Assembly (NCBI RefSeq): GCF_044502415.1
Contig: NZ_CP172402.1
Strand: one strand, 5' to 3'
DNA length: 64,000 bases
Source of the DNA: Haloimpatiens lingqiaonensis
GTDB taxonomy: Bacteria; Bacillota; Clostridia; Clostridiales; Clostridiaceae
The position numbers and the translations under genes are program-made. Positions 18,092 to 25,837 of this stretch are shown in pieces. The notes under the pieces were generated by a model. It was not told where the DNA came from. It saw only the letters and a list, made by a program, of their open reading frames with translations, and made no database searches. Within the stretch, counting starts at the first letter, position 1, and every line of letters begins with the position of its first letter.

Positions 18092-18226
18092 TAAACAGAG
18101 CTCTTAGCTTCAGATGGAGTTTTCACTCCAACTGAAGGTTAGAGATCGTTATCCAGGGACTGTAGCTGCCGTAACACTTCCACTTTGTTAGAAGTGGGAG
18201 TGTTACGGCAGGTAGTCATTGGATAA
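18092..18226 (-). repeat. Two-hairpin intergenic repeat, copy 1 (inverted)
   Basis: One of four ~133-bp copies in the window, here on the - strand. In repeat-sense orientation it begins TTATCCAATGACTACC. It then forms a long hairpin whose arms are CTGCCGTAACACTCCCACTT and AAGTGGAAGTGTTACGGCAG around CTAACA. The linker contains GTCCCTGGATAACGATCTCT. A second hairpin CTTCAG...CTGAAG follows, and the copy ends CTAAGAGCTCTGTTTA. Both arms of the long stem are the AACACT type, so the stem is fully paired apart from one wobble. It lies between aroF and the DksA-like gene. Confidence 0.9.
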
Positions 18227-18247
18227 AATAAAATACAGAATAAAAAA

Positions 18248-18292
18248 AGCTCCTTTAGAAAAACTAAACTTAAAAGTACTTTTAAAGGAGTT
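18248..18292 (+). promoter_or_regulatory. Hairpin enclosing the DksA-like gene's ribosome binding site
   Basis: AGCTCCTTTA (18248-18257) pairs with TAAAGGAGTT (18283-18292). The 3' arm contains the AAAGGAG Shine-Dalgarno site of the gene starting at 18299. Closing this helix would hide the site, so translation may depend on RNA structure. Confidence 0.5.
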
Positions 18293-18298
18293 GATGGT

Positions 18299-18931
18299 AT
18301 GAACCTTAAAGATAGGGAACATTTTAAAAATAAACTTTTAAATCAAAAGAGGGATGTAGAAAACTTACTAAAGCAAATGGAAGACAATGATACTATAAAT
18401 ACTAATATGGGTTTAGAAGATGAATTATCCAATTATGACAATCATCCCGCAGACTCAGGTGGAAATCTCTACGAAAAAGAAAAGGGTATAGCACTTAAAG
18501 AACATGAAGTAACTATAATAAAAAAAATTGACGATGCTTTAAGGAGCATTGAAGATGGATCCTATGGTAAGTGCAAAGGCTGTGGAAAAGAGATACTTAA
18601 GGAAAGATTAGAATTTATACCTTATGCACAGTACTGTACCAAATGCCAAAAGGAAGTTAATACTGCTGCTGTAGTGGATGAAAGGCCAGTGGAAGAAGAA
18701 GTATTAAGGATGCCCTTCGGATATGGATATAATGATTTAACTGACAAAGTAGGATTTGATGCAGAGGATAGTTACCAAAGTGTAGAAAGATTTAACGAGC
18801 CTTATAATAGCTATAGTTCAATTAAATATTATAATTATGGAGATTTTCATGAGAGTGAGGATGAAATAGGTTATGTAGAGCCTATTGAAAGGGTAAGCAA
18901 TTCTCAATATAAAAATCAATTACCAGATTAA
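18299..18931 (+). CDS. DksA/TraR-type zinc-finger protein (YteA family)
   Basis: A 210-residue protein. The N-terminal coiled-coil region contains SNYDNHPADSG, and the C4 zinc finger (CKGCGKE...CTKCQ) falls at about 92-116, followed by a family-specific tail with MPFGYGY and DAEDSYQSVERFN. This matches Bacillus YteA/YlyA-like proteins, relatives of DksA that bind RNA polymerase. YlyA modulates sigma-G-dependent spore genes, but function here is inferred. Its ribosome binding site is in a hairpin. Confidence 0.85.
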   Translation: MNLKDREHFKNKLLNQKRDVENLLKQMEDNDTINTNMGLEDELSNYDNHPADSGGNLYEKEKGIALKEHEVTIIKKIDDALRSIEDGSYGKCKGCGKEILKERLEFIPYAQYCTKCQKEVNTAAVVDERPVEEEVLRMPFGYGYNDLTDKVGFDAEDSYQSVERFNEPYNSYSSIKYYNYGDFHESEDEIGYVEPIERVSNSQYKNQLPD

Positions 18932-19031
18932 ATATATTGGAATGTAATACAATATTATAGCTTCATATTTTTAAGTAAACCTGCGATTAATTAAATATAT
19001 TGTAACATTAATATGAAATTGGGGGATGGGA

Positions 19032-19493
19032 ATGGAAATAAGCATAATTATATTTGGCGTATTATTAGATAGACTTACCAAATATTGGAGTGTGAATATA
19101 TTATCAAAAATAGGCGAAATAAAAATAATAGATAAATTTTTTAGTTTTTATTATTTAGAGAATACTGGTGCAGCTTTTGGTATAATGAAAAATAAAATAT
19201 ATTTTTTAAGTATAGTAACAGTGTTGGTATTAGGTGGTATAATTTATTATTTATTATTTAAGAGACCAAAGGATAAATTAATAAGAATAAGTTTATCTTT
19301 AATAATAGCGGGGGCCATAGGTAATTTAGTAGATAGGGTATTATATAAATATGTAATAGACTTTATACTGCTTCATTTTAAGGATGTTTACTATTTCCCA
19401 GTATTTAATGTGGCAGACATATTGGTGTGTATAGGTACTTTTTTATTGATAATTTTTTTAATAAAGGAAGATAAAGATGAAGGAACAAAATAA
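19032..19493 (+). CDS. lspA: Lipoprotein signal peptidase LspA
   Basis: An inner-membrane aspartyl protease of about 153 residues with four transmembrane helices. Motifs DRLTKYW, ENTGAAFG, GNLVDRV (first catalytic Asp) and FNVADI (second catalytic Asp) are present. It cleaves signal peptides of diacylglyceryl-modified prolipoproteins such as the one encoded at 25.8 kb. ATG 19032 is preferred over 19026 because GGGGG is six bases upstream. It overlaps the next gene by 17 nt. Confidence 0.95.
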   Translation: MEISIIIFGVLLDRLTKYWSVNILSKIGEIKIIDKFFSFYYLENTGAAFGIMKNKIYFLSIVTVLVLGGIIYYLLFKRPKDKLIRISLSLIIAGAIGNLVDRVLYKYVIDFILLHFKDVYYFPVFNVADILVCIGTFLLIIFLIKEDKDEGTK

Positions 19494-20400
19494 TTATTTA
19501 TTTAAAATAGAAGAAGAATTTGATGGGGAAAGAATAGATATATTTCTGGCAGAAGCTTTAGAAACCAAATCTAGATCCTATATACAAAAGTTAATTAAAA
19601 GTGGAAATGCCACTGTAAACAATGAAGAGAAAAAAAGTAATTATAAACTAAAGGAAAATGATATAGTAGAGTTAAAAATACCGGAGCCTATAGAATTAAA
19701 TATAAAACCTGAAAACATATCATTAGATATATTATACGAGGATAGCGACGTTATAGTAGTAAATAAATCACAAGGTATGGTAGTTCATCCAGCACCAGGG
19801 GTTTACAGTGGAACATTGGTGAATGCACTGTTATATCATTGTAGGGATTTATCAGGCATAAATGGTATAACCCGTCCAGGAATTGTCCATAGAATAGATA
19901 AAGATACTTCTGGAGTTTTAGTAGTAGCTAAAAATGACAATTCTCATAATTGTTTAGCAGCACAACTTAAGGAACATTCAATGAATAGAGAGTACATTGC
20001 ACTTACAGAAGGTGTTGTAAAAGAAGATGAAGGAAAAGTAGACGCACCTATAGGAAGACATGCAACGGAAAGAATTAAAATGGCTGTTATTTCAGGTGGT
20101 AAAGAAGCAATTACTCATTTTAAAGTGGAAAAACGTTATAAAAACAACACACTTATAAGATGTAAGCTAGAAACAGGAAGAACACATCAAATAAGAGTAC
20201 ACATGGCGTATATAGGACATCCACTTGTAGGGGATCCAGTGTATGGATACAAAAAACAAAAATTTAAATTGCAGGGACAAATGCTTCATGCGCATAAACT
20301 AGGATTTATTCATCCTACTACAGGGCAGTATATAGAATTTTCTACGCCTATTCCAGATTATTTTCAAAATGTCATTGAAAAATTGGAAAATTGTCTGTAA
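19477..20400 (+). CDS. rluD: RluA/RluD-family 23S rRNA pseudouridine synthase
   Basis: A 307-residue protein. An N-terminal S4 domain (about 15-75) precedes the catalytic domain with HRIDKDTSGVLVVAK (catalytic Asp) and the GRTHQIRVH motif. It converts uridines to pseudouridine in large-subunit rRNA; the exact sites cannot be read from sequence. It overlaps the lspA end, as is common in Firmicutes, which predicts translational coupling. Confidence 0.94.
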   Translation: MKEQNNYLFKIEEEFDGERIDIFLAEALETKSRSYIQKLIKSGNATVNNEEKKSNYKLKENDIVELKIPEPIELNIKPENISLDILYEDSDVIVVNKSQGMVVHPAPGVYSGTLVNALLYHCRDLSGINGITRPGIVHRIDKDTSGVLVVAKNDNSHNCLAAQLKEHSMNREYIALTEGVVKEDEGKVDAPIGRHATERIKMAVISGGKEAITHFKVEKRYKNNTLIRCKLETGRTHQIRVHMAYIGHPLVGDPVYGYKKQKFKLQGQMLHAHKLGFIHPTTGQYIEFSTPIPDYFQNVIEKLENCL

Positions 20401-20421
20401 AATAGTATTTAAGTATTAAAT

Positions 20422-20452
20422 GCGTTTAGGTCATGGGGATCTAGACGTTTTT
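20422..20452 (+). terminator. Terminator-like hairpin between rluD and pyrR
   Basis: GCGTTTAGGTC (20422-20432) pairs along its whole length with GATCTAGACGT (20438-20448), including three G-U pairs. TTTTTCT follows. It may terminate rluD or act as a leader attenuator for pyrR. I could not find the known PyrR-binding loop consensus around it. Confidence 0.6.
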
Positions 20453-20478
20453 CTATTTATGTAATAGGAGGGGTTTAT

Positions 20479-21013
20479 ATGAAACTTAAAGCAGTGATTT
20501 TAGATGAAAAGGCTATGGGAAGGACGCTTACAAGAATAGCTCATGAAATAATAGAGAAAAATAAAGGGGTAAAGGATGTAATATTAATAGGAATAAAGAG
20601 AAGGGGGTATCCTCTTGCTGAAAGAATAGCTAAACTAATAGAAATAATAGAGGGAGAAAAGGTTCAAGTAGGCAGTGTAGATATTACTTTGTATAGAGAT
20701 GATTTATCTACAGTGAACGAACAACCTATAATAAATAATAATGATTTACAGGTAAAAATTGAAGGTAAAAAAGTTGTTTTAGTAGATGATGTATTATACA
20801 CAGGAAGAACTGCAAGAGCTGCATTAGAAGCAATTATAGATAATGGAAGACCTGAGAAGGATAGAATTAGCTGTACTAGTAGATAGAGGACATAGAGAGC
20901 TCCCTATAAGGGCAGATTTCGTTGGAAAAAATATACCTACTTCACGCAAGGAGAATATTTCAGTAGAAGTTACAGAGATAGATGGAAGTGATTCAGTAAA
21001 AATTTACGAATGA
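20479..21013 (+). pseudogene. pyrR: PyrR bifunctional regulator/uracil phosphoribosyltransferase, +1 frameshift
   Basis: The first 128 codons read as normal PyrR with the PRPP-binding motif VLVDDVLYTGRTARAA. After GRPEK the frame goes to six wrong residues and a TAG at 20881. Shifting +1 near 20859-20860 (removing one G of AAGGATA) restores IELAVLVDRGHRELPIRADFVGKN and runs to TGA at 21011-21013, giving the expected ~178 residues. PyrR represses pyr operons by RNA binding. No pyr genes adjoin it here; the next gene is an rRNA methylase. It is either an assembly insertion or a real lesion removing the C-terminal quarter. Confidence 0.9.
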
Positions 21014-21043
21014 TAATATGAATATTTAGGAGATGAATAATAG

Positions 21044-22153
21044 ATGTATGAATTGATAGCAACATCCACTTTCGGATTAGAGTCAGTGGTTGCAAAAGAA
21101 TTAAAAGAATTGGGTTATGATGACTTGAAGGTGGAAAATGGAAAGGTAACTTTCGAGGGAGATGAATATGATATAGCTTTGTGTAATATTTGGCTTAGAT
21201 GTGCCGATAGAGTTCTTATAAAGGTATCTGAATTTAAAGCTGAAACCTTTGAAGAATTGTACCAAGGGGCACTAAAAGTAAATTGGGGAGAGATAGTGCC
21301 AGAAGATGGTTTTATGCATATCACAGGTAAATCAGTAAAATCAAAGCTATTTAGTGTTCCAGATTGTCAAAGTATAGTAAAAAAAGCTGTAGTAGAATCT
21401 ATGAAAAGAACATATAACAAAGAATGGTTTTCAGAGGATGGCCCAGAATATAAAATAGAAGTGGCTCTTTTAAAAGATGTAGTAACATTAACCATTGACA
21501 CCTCAGGCCCAGGATTGCATAAAAGAGGATATAGAGCAAAGGCTGGAGAAGCTCCTATGAAAGAAACATTAGCAGCAGCTTTGGTACTTTTAAGTAATTG
21601 GGATAGTTCAAAACTTCTTATAGACCCTTGCTGTGGTTCCGGTACTATAGCTATAGAAGCAGCTCTTATAGGTAAAAATATAGCTCCAGGACTAAATAGA
21701 AGTTTTGTATCAGAAACTTGGCCTTTGATCCCTAAAGAAGTTTGGGAACAAACAAGAGATTATGCTAAAAGAAAAATAAATAATGATGATATAAAAATAA
21801 TGGCTTTAGATATAAATAATGGTGTTTTAAGAACTGCCAGAGAAAATGCCAAAGGCGCAGGAATTTCAGAATACATTCATTTTCAACAAATGCCAATCCA
21901 AGAGTTTACCACAAAGAAAAAAGGTGCATGTATTATATGTAATCCACCTTATGGTGAGAGAATAGGAGAAGCAAAAGAGGTTGAAGCAATATACAAAAGA
22001 TTAGGAGAGCTATATAAGGAAAATGATACTTGGTCATTTTTTGTTATAACATCTAATGAACAATTCCAAAAGGATTTTGGTAGAAAAGCGGATAAAAACA
22101 GAAAGCTTTATAATGGCAGAATCAAGTGCTACTACTATCAATACTTAAGATAA
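21044..22153 (+). CDS. rlmL: THUMP-domain 23S rRNA guanine-N2 methyltransferase (RlmL/YpsC type)
   Basis: A 369-residue protein. The N-terminal THUMP domain (about 45-150) is followed by a Rossmann methylase with DPCCGSGTIAIEAAL (SAM motif) and the CNPPYGERIG motif (N2-guanine specificity). It resembles the N-terminal methylase half of E. coli RlmL and Bacillus YpsC. The LHKRGYR segment preceding the methylase is typical. ATG at 21044 follows TTTAGGAGATGAATAG. It is the last gene before the 22.2-23.1 kb island. Confidence 0.93.
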   Translation: MYELIATSTFGLESVVAKELKELGYDDLKVENGKVTFEGDEYDIALCNIWLRCADRVLIKVSEFKAETFEELYQGALKVNWGEIVPEDGFMHITGKSVKSKLFSVPDCQSIVKKAVVESMKRTYNKEWFSEDGPEYKIEVALLKDVVTLTIDTSGPGLHKRGYRAKAGEAPMKETLAAALVLLSNWDSSKLLIDPCCGSGTIAIEAALIGKNIAPGLNRSFVSETWPLIPKEVWEQTRDYAKRKINNDDIKIMALDINNGVLRTARENAKGAGISEYIHFQQMPIQEFTTKKKGACIICNPPYGERIGEAKEVEAIYKRLGELYKENDTWSFFVITSNEQFQKDFGRKADKNRKLYNGRIKCYYYQYLR

Positions 22154-22180
22154 GAAAATTGTGACGCTGTCACAATTTTC
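22154..22180. terminator. Terminator-like hairpin after rlmL
   Basis: GAAAATTGTGAC (22154-22165) and GTCACAATTTTC (22169-22180) form a perfect 12-bp stem with a 3-nt loop just after the rlmL stop. There is no classical T-run on the + strand. Confidence 0.6.
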
Positions 22181-22207
22181 AGTGGGCTAGTGTGCTAGAG
22201 GACTAGT

Positions 22208-22258
22208 AAAAGATAAATAACATAATTTCACGTTGTGAAATTGTGTTATTTATCTTTT
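22208..22258. repeat. Very long perfect hairpin (24-bp stem)
   Basis: Positions 22208-22231 pair with 22235-22258 around a GTT loop. All 24 positions pair, with one being a G-U wobble. The arms begin and end with AAAAG and CTTTT. The stem is longer than a normal terminator and could act on both strands. A palindromic mobile-element remnant is another possibility. Confidence 0.65.
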
Positions 22259-22270
22259 AGGGCTTAACTT

Positions 22271-22820
22271 AAATCTTTTATTGGCGATAGCCAGCCTTAA
22301 TATATAAATAATAAATATCAGATATCAAATATCAATTAATGTGGATTTTCTTCATTTTATTTAGGAAATTTTTAATTTATCCGATGACTACCTGCCGTAA
22401 CACTCCCACTTCTAACAAAGTGGGAGATAACGGCAGCTACGTCCCTGGATAACGATCTCTAACCTTCAGTTGGAGTAAAAACTCCATCTGAAGCTAAGAG
22501 TTCTGTTTATAAAAAGGGAGTGTTCATAATCTTTTTTTAGGCGTAGCCTTTCGAAAGTTATTTGCTTAAAGGGCTGGTAAGGCCACAGACCGATAGGTCG
22601 CAAAATAGCTATACCTTCACCTACACTCAGCGGGCTTACGCGCAAAACACTTTTTAAGTGCTAAACTTCTGACTTTTTACCTATTAGTTCTGACTTTTTT
22701 AACTATTCCCCATTACTTATCTACAAGTTCCTATTCACTCAACAATTAAAATTACATATTCTTATCTATAAACCCTAATCGTACTTACGTATTTAGCCTG
22801 GCTATCGCCAATAAAAGATT
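22271..22820. repeat. Island bounded by a 24-nt inverted repeat
   Basis: The 24-mer at 22271-22294 (AAATCTTTTATTGGCG then ATAGCCAG) recurs exactly as its reverse complement at 22797-22820. Between the ends, about 500 bp contain one copy of the two-hairpin repeat and a more GC-rich, possibly structured stretch (22545-22660), but no ORF of note. The arrangement resembles a non-autonomous element with terminal inverted repeats; no target duplication was recognised. Confidence 0.5.
22377..22509 (+). repeat. Two-hairpin intergenic repeat, copy 2
   Basis: Same element as at 18092, + strand orientation. The long stem is a hybrid: left arm CTGCCGTAACACTCCCACTT, right arm AAGTGGGAGATAACGGCAG. The central bases AACA and ATA therefore face each other unpaired. 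The second hairpin is CTTCAGTTGGAG/CTCCATCTGAAG. It lies in the convergent gap between rlmL and rqcH. Confidence 0.9.
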
Positions 22821-22836
22821 TTTAAAGCGTTTAAAA

Positions 22837-22880
22837 GAAAGCTATAACTATTCCATTAAATGAAACAGTTATAGCTTTTC
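22837..22880 (-). terminator. Probable terminator of rqcH
   Basis: GAAAGCTATAACT (22837-22849) pairs with AGTTATAGCTTTTC (22867-22880). Read on the - strand, the stem is followed by a T-rich stretch. It lies about 220 nt beyond the rqcH stop, so it could belong to the repeat island instead. Confidence 0.5.
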
Positions 22881-22941
22881 TTACTATCCTATTTATTTAA
22901 TTAAAGATTTTCCGTAACGTAGTGGAGAAAAATCATCCTTT

Positions 22942-23020
22942 CCTAGCACCTAGCACCCAGTACCTAGTACCTAATCTCGTATTTCTTATTTCTTACTTTT
23001 TACTTCTTACTTAATTCTTA
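22942..23020. repeat. Degenerate heptamer arrays
   Basis: Two adjoining runs have a strict 7-bp period. The first is CCTAGCA, CCTAGCA, CCCAGTA, CCTAGTA, CCTAATC from 22942. The second is TTTCTTA, TTTCTTA, CTTTTTA, CTTCTTA, CTTAATT from about 22982. A less regular TTCTGACTTTTTA pair lies near 22667-22700. No function is known. The rest of 22545-23099 shows no supportable gene. Confidence 0.7.
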
Positions 23021-23099
23021 GCGTACTGTTCACAGTCCCAAATTTCAATTTTATCACGGAATTAAAAGCAGATTTTTCCTAAGCCACTTACTTCACAAT

Positions 23100-24833
23100 C
23101 TATTCTTCTTCTGTAACTAAGATTTTTGGCTCTGCCAATATGGTTTTATTAGTATAGTAAATAACCATGCCTGGCTTAGCTCCAGAAGGTTTTTTTACAT
23201 TTTTAATTTCTGTATAATCCACAGCTACCTTTGATGAATTTCTCCCCTTACTGTAGTAAGCTGCAAGGGAAGCTGCTTCTTCAAGGGTTTTATCGGTTAT
23301 GTCACCGGTATTTTTAATTATTACGTGAGAGCCATGTACCTCTTTTGTATGCATCCATATATCATTTTTTCTAGCAAACTTTAATGTTAAATAATCATTT
23401 TGTAAATTATTTTTTCCTACGTAAATATGAAAGCCGTCGCTGGATATAAAGTGTAGAGGAGTGGATTCTTTTTTATTTTTATTTTTCAAAGATTTTCTAA
23501 ATTTTATATAGCCAGTTTGGACTAATTCCTTTTTTATATCGTCAATTTCATCATAGTTATCAGCATTTTCTATATTGCTTAAAACAGATGATAAATATTC
23601 AAGTTCCTCTTCTGTACTTTTAAGTTGAAGAGTACCCATTTCTTCTGAAGTTTTTAATTTGTTATATTTTTTATAATAATATTGAACATTTTCTGAAGGA
23701 GTTTTATTTTCATCCAGGCCTATAGTAAGGTATTCTTCTTTTTCACTATAGTAATTTAGTAGTGTGGCTTCAGAATCTCCTTTTTTTATACTATATATAT
23801 TGGCAGTTAACAATTCGCCATAAAGTTTAAAGGTATCCTTAGATTTACATTTTTCTAAAGTTTCATTTAAAATTTTTATCTTTTTTAAACATCTATCCAT
23901 GTTAGTATGAATTAATTTTTCTAAATCAGCGCTTTTCGATTTAAGCCTATCTATTTTATCTTTTGCAAAGTAAAAATCCTCCAATAACAATGATGGGGAA
24001 GCGTATTGTTTTTTTATGTTATTTTCCTCAAGACTTAATAAGTCCATGCAGTGAAAGTCTTTTAATAAACCATTTTTATCCATATAATAGGAAAATTCAA
24101 ATTGGTTACTTAAAAATTTAGTGAAAAATTCTTTTGAGAATTTAAATAAATCTTCCAAACTACTTTTTTCATATACATTATAAGTATTAAATCTATAAAA
24201 AATTTCTTTTGAAAGATCAGTGCTTATGCCCGTAAAGGTTTTAGAAAAAAACTTTTCAGAAATAGTTATGTTGTTTTCATTTATATGTTTTGTGAAATCT
24301 TCCATTGAAAAGTCTCCAGGGTTAAGCTTATTAGACTTTGGAGGATAGATATATTCTATTCCTGCATAAAGATTTCTATAACTATTTATATCCGAGGTAA
24401 TGTGCTTTATACTATCCATTATTATATTATCTCTTTCCCTTACAAGAGTTATATTACTGTGTCGTCCCATGATTTCTATTATTAAATTGTATTTACTATT
24501 AAAGCCCATTTCATCAGAACTCTCAAAAGTTATATTCAGTATTCTATCAAAATTTAACTGTTGAACGTCTATTATTTTAGCAGCATTTAGGTACTTTCTT
24601 AAAATCATGCAAAACATAGGTGCCTTTTGGGGATTTTGTTTTTGAATATTTGTAAAGTGTATTCTTGGATAATTGGAACTAGCACTTATTAAAAGTTTTT
24701 TATTTTGTCTATTTTCTCTTATACTTAATATTATTTCATCCTTTTCAGGTTGATTTACTTTATCTACTTTACAGCCTATTAAGTTTTTTAATTCTTCTTT
24801 TATACTATATAAAAATAATCCATCTAAAGCCAA
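23100..24833 (-). CDS. rqcH: Ribosome quality control protein RqcH (NFACT family)
   Basis: A 577-residue protein with an N-terminal NFACT-N domain, a helical/coiled-coil middle (about 270-440) and a C-terminal NFACT-R domain (about 460-560) containing KFARKNDIWMHTKEVHGSHVII. Asp96-Arg97 (FDRI) match the Asp-Arg pair needed for alanine tailing in Bacillus RqcH. It binds obstructed 50S subunits with peptidyl-tRNA and adds C-terminal poly-alanine degrons. YlmH, a partner in this pathway, is encoded at 14 kb. It was formerly annotated as a fibronectin-binding protein. It is divergent from dapF. Confidence 0.95.
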   Translation of the reverse strand: MALDGLFLYSIKEELKNLIGCKVDKVNQPEKDEIILSIRENRQNKKLLISASSNYPRIHFTNIQKQNPQKAPMFCMILRKYLNAAKIIDVQQLNFDRILNITFESSDEMGFNSKYNLIIEIMGRHSNITLVRERDNIIMDSIKHITSDINSYRNLYAGIEYIYPPKSNKLNPGDFSMEDFTKHINENNITISEKFFSKTFTGISTDLSKEIFYRFNTYNVYEKSSLEDLFKFSKEFFTKFLSNQFEFSYYMDKNGLLKDFHCMDLLSLEENNIKKQYASPSLLLEDFYFAKDKIDRLKSKSADLEKLIHTNMDRCLKKIKILNETLEKCKSKDTFKLYGELLTANIYSIKKGDSEATLLNYYSEKEEYLTIGLDENKTPSENVQYYYKKYNKLKTSEEMGTLQLKSTEEELEYLSSVLSNIENADNYDEIDDIKKELVQTGYIKFRKSLKNKNKKESTPLHFISSDGFHIYVGKNNLQNDYLTLKFARKNDIWMHTKEVHGSHVIIKNTGDITDKTLEEAASLAAYYSKGRNSSKVAVDYTEIKNVKKPSGAKPGMVIYYTNKTILAEPKILVTEEE

Positions 24834-24862
24834 TTTATTTCATCCTCTCTAAAAAAGTTATA

Positions 24863-24906
24863 AAATAAATAATCATTGTAACCAAACTTGTATTGATTAT
24901 TTATTT
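24863..24906. other. Inverted repeat in the rqcH-dapF divergent region
   Basis: AAATAAATAATCA (24863-24875) and TGATTATTTATTT (24894-24906) are perfect inverted repeats 18 bp apart. The right arm overlaps a possible -35 element of dapF, so this could be an operator; no regulator is recognised. Confidence 0.4.
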
Positions 24907-24920
24907 AAATATTGTATACT
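24893..24920 (+). promoter_or_regulatory. Possible sigma-A promoter for dapF
   Basis: TTGATT (24893-24898), a 16-nt spacer and TATACT (24915-24920). The match is reasonable in AT-rich DNA but not unique. Confidence 0.4.
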
Positions 24921-25012
24921 TTAGTATAGCATTAATAAAACACTAATAAAACATTAAGAGAATTAAATTTTTATGTTACAATATATTTATAGAAATGTGG
25001 AAGGTGATGTAA

Positions 25013-25837
25013 GTGAAAATGTATTTTACTAAAATGCATGGTTGTGGAAATGATTTCATAGTTATAAATGATTTGGAGAACAAATTAAATAATTTAAGTG
25101 AATTAGCCAGTAAATTGTGTCATAGAAATTTTGGAATAGGTGCAGATGGAATAATATGTGTAAAAAGAAGTAGTTTAGGGGATATAAGGATGGAAATAAT
25201 AAATGCAGATGGTTCCTATGCTGCAATGTGCGGTAATGGCATAAGATGCTTTGCAAAATACCTTTGGGAAAAGGATATTGTAAAGAAAGATAAGATAAAT
25301 ATAGAAACAGGAGATGGCATAAAAATAGCTCATCTTAATATAAATAATAATAAATTAGAGAATGTTACTATAAATATGGGAAGTCCCGAATTTGAACCGG
25401 ATAAAATACCTTCTTTAAGTAGCGAAAAGGTAATTGATAAAGCCATAGAGGTAGGTAACAAGAAATATAATATAACTAGCTTATTAATGGGAGTTCCTCA
25501 TACCGTTGTTTTTGGAAAATTAAATGATTTTAATGTGGAGGAGGGAAAAGTAATAGAAAAATATAATCTTTTTCCTCAAGGCACCAATGTTAATTTTGTA
25601 GAAATAGTTAGTAGAGAAGAAATAAGAGTTATGACTTGGGAAAGAGGTGCTGGAGCGACTATGGCTTGTGGTACTGGCAGTTGTGCTTCGGTAGTAGCAG
25701 GAAACACATTGAATTTATTAGGTGAAAAAGTAAAAGTTCATGTTCCAGGTGGCATTTTACAAATAGAGATACAAGATAATAAAGTTTTAATGACAGGTAG
25801 TGCAGAAATTTCTTTTGAAGGAGTATGTGAAATATAA
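25013..25837 (+). CDS. dapF: Diaminopimelate epimerase DapF
   Basis: A 274-residue two-lobed epimerase with KMHGCGNDF at the N-terminus. Both active-site cysteines are present, in AAMCGNGIRCF and in MACGTGSC. It converts LL- to meso-diaminopimelate for lysine synthesis and for the MurE substrate used in this cell wall. GTG 25013 follows AAGGTGAT; ATG 25019 is an alternative. The stop codon abuts the next start (TAAATG). Confidence 0.96.
   Translation: MKMYFTKMHGCGNDFIVINDLENKLNNLSELASKLCHRNFGIGADGIICVKRSSLGDIRMEIINADGSYAAMCGNGIRCFAKYLWEKDIVKKDKINIETGDGIKIAHLNINNNKLENVTINMGSPEFEPDKIPSLSSEKVIDKAIEVGNKKYNITSLLMGVPHTVVFGKLNDFNVEEGKVIEKYNLFPQGTNVNFVEIVSREEIRVMTWERGAGATMACGTGSCASVVAGNTLNLLGEKVKVHVPGGILQIEIQDNKVLMTGSAEISFEGVCEI

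Noticed and set aside
20422..20452. PyrR-responsive attenuator upstream of pyrR
   Set aside because: The hairpin looks like a terminator, but I found no antiterminator/anti-antiterminator pair or PyrR-binding loop consensus, and no pyr genes follow.
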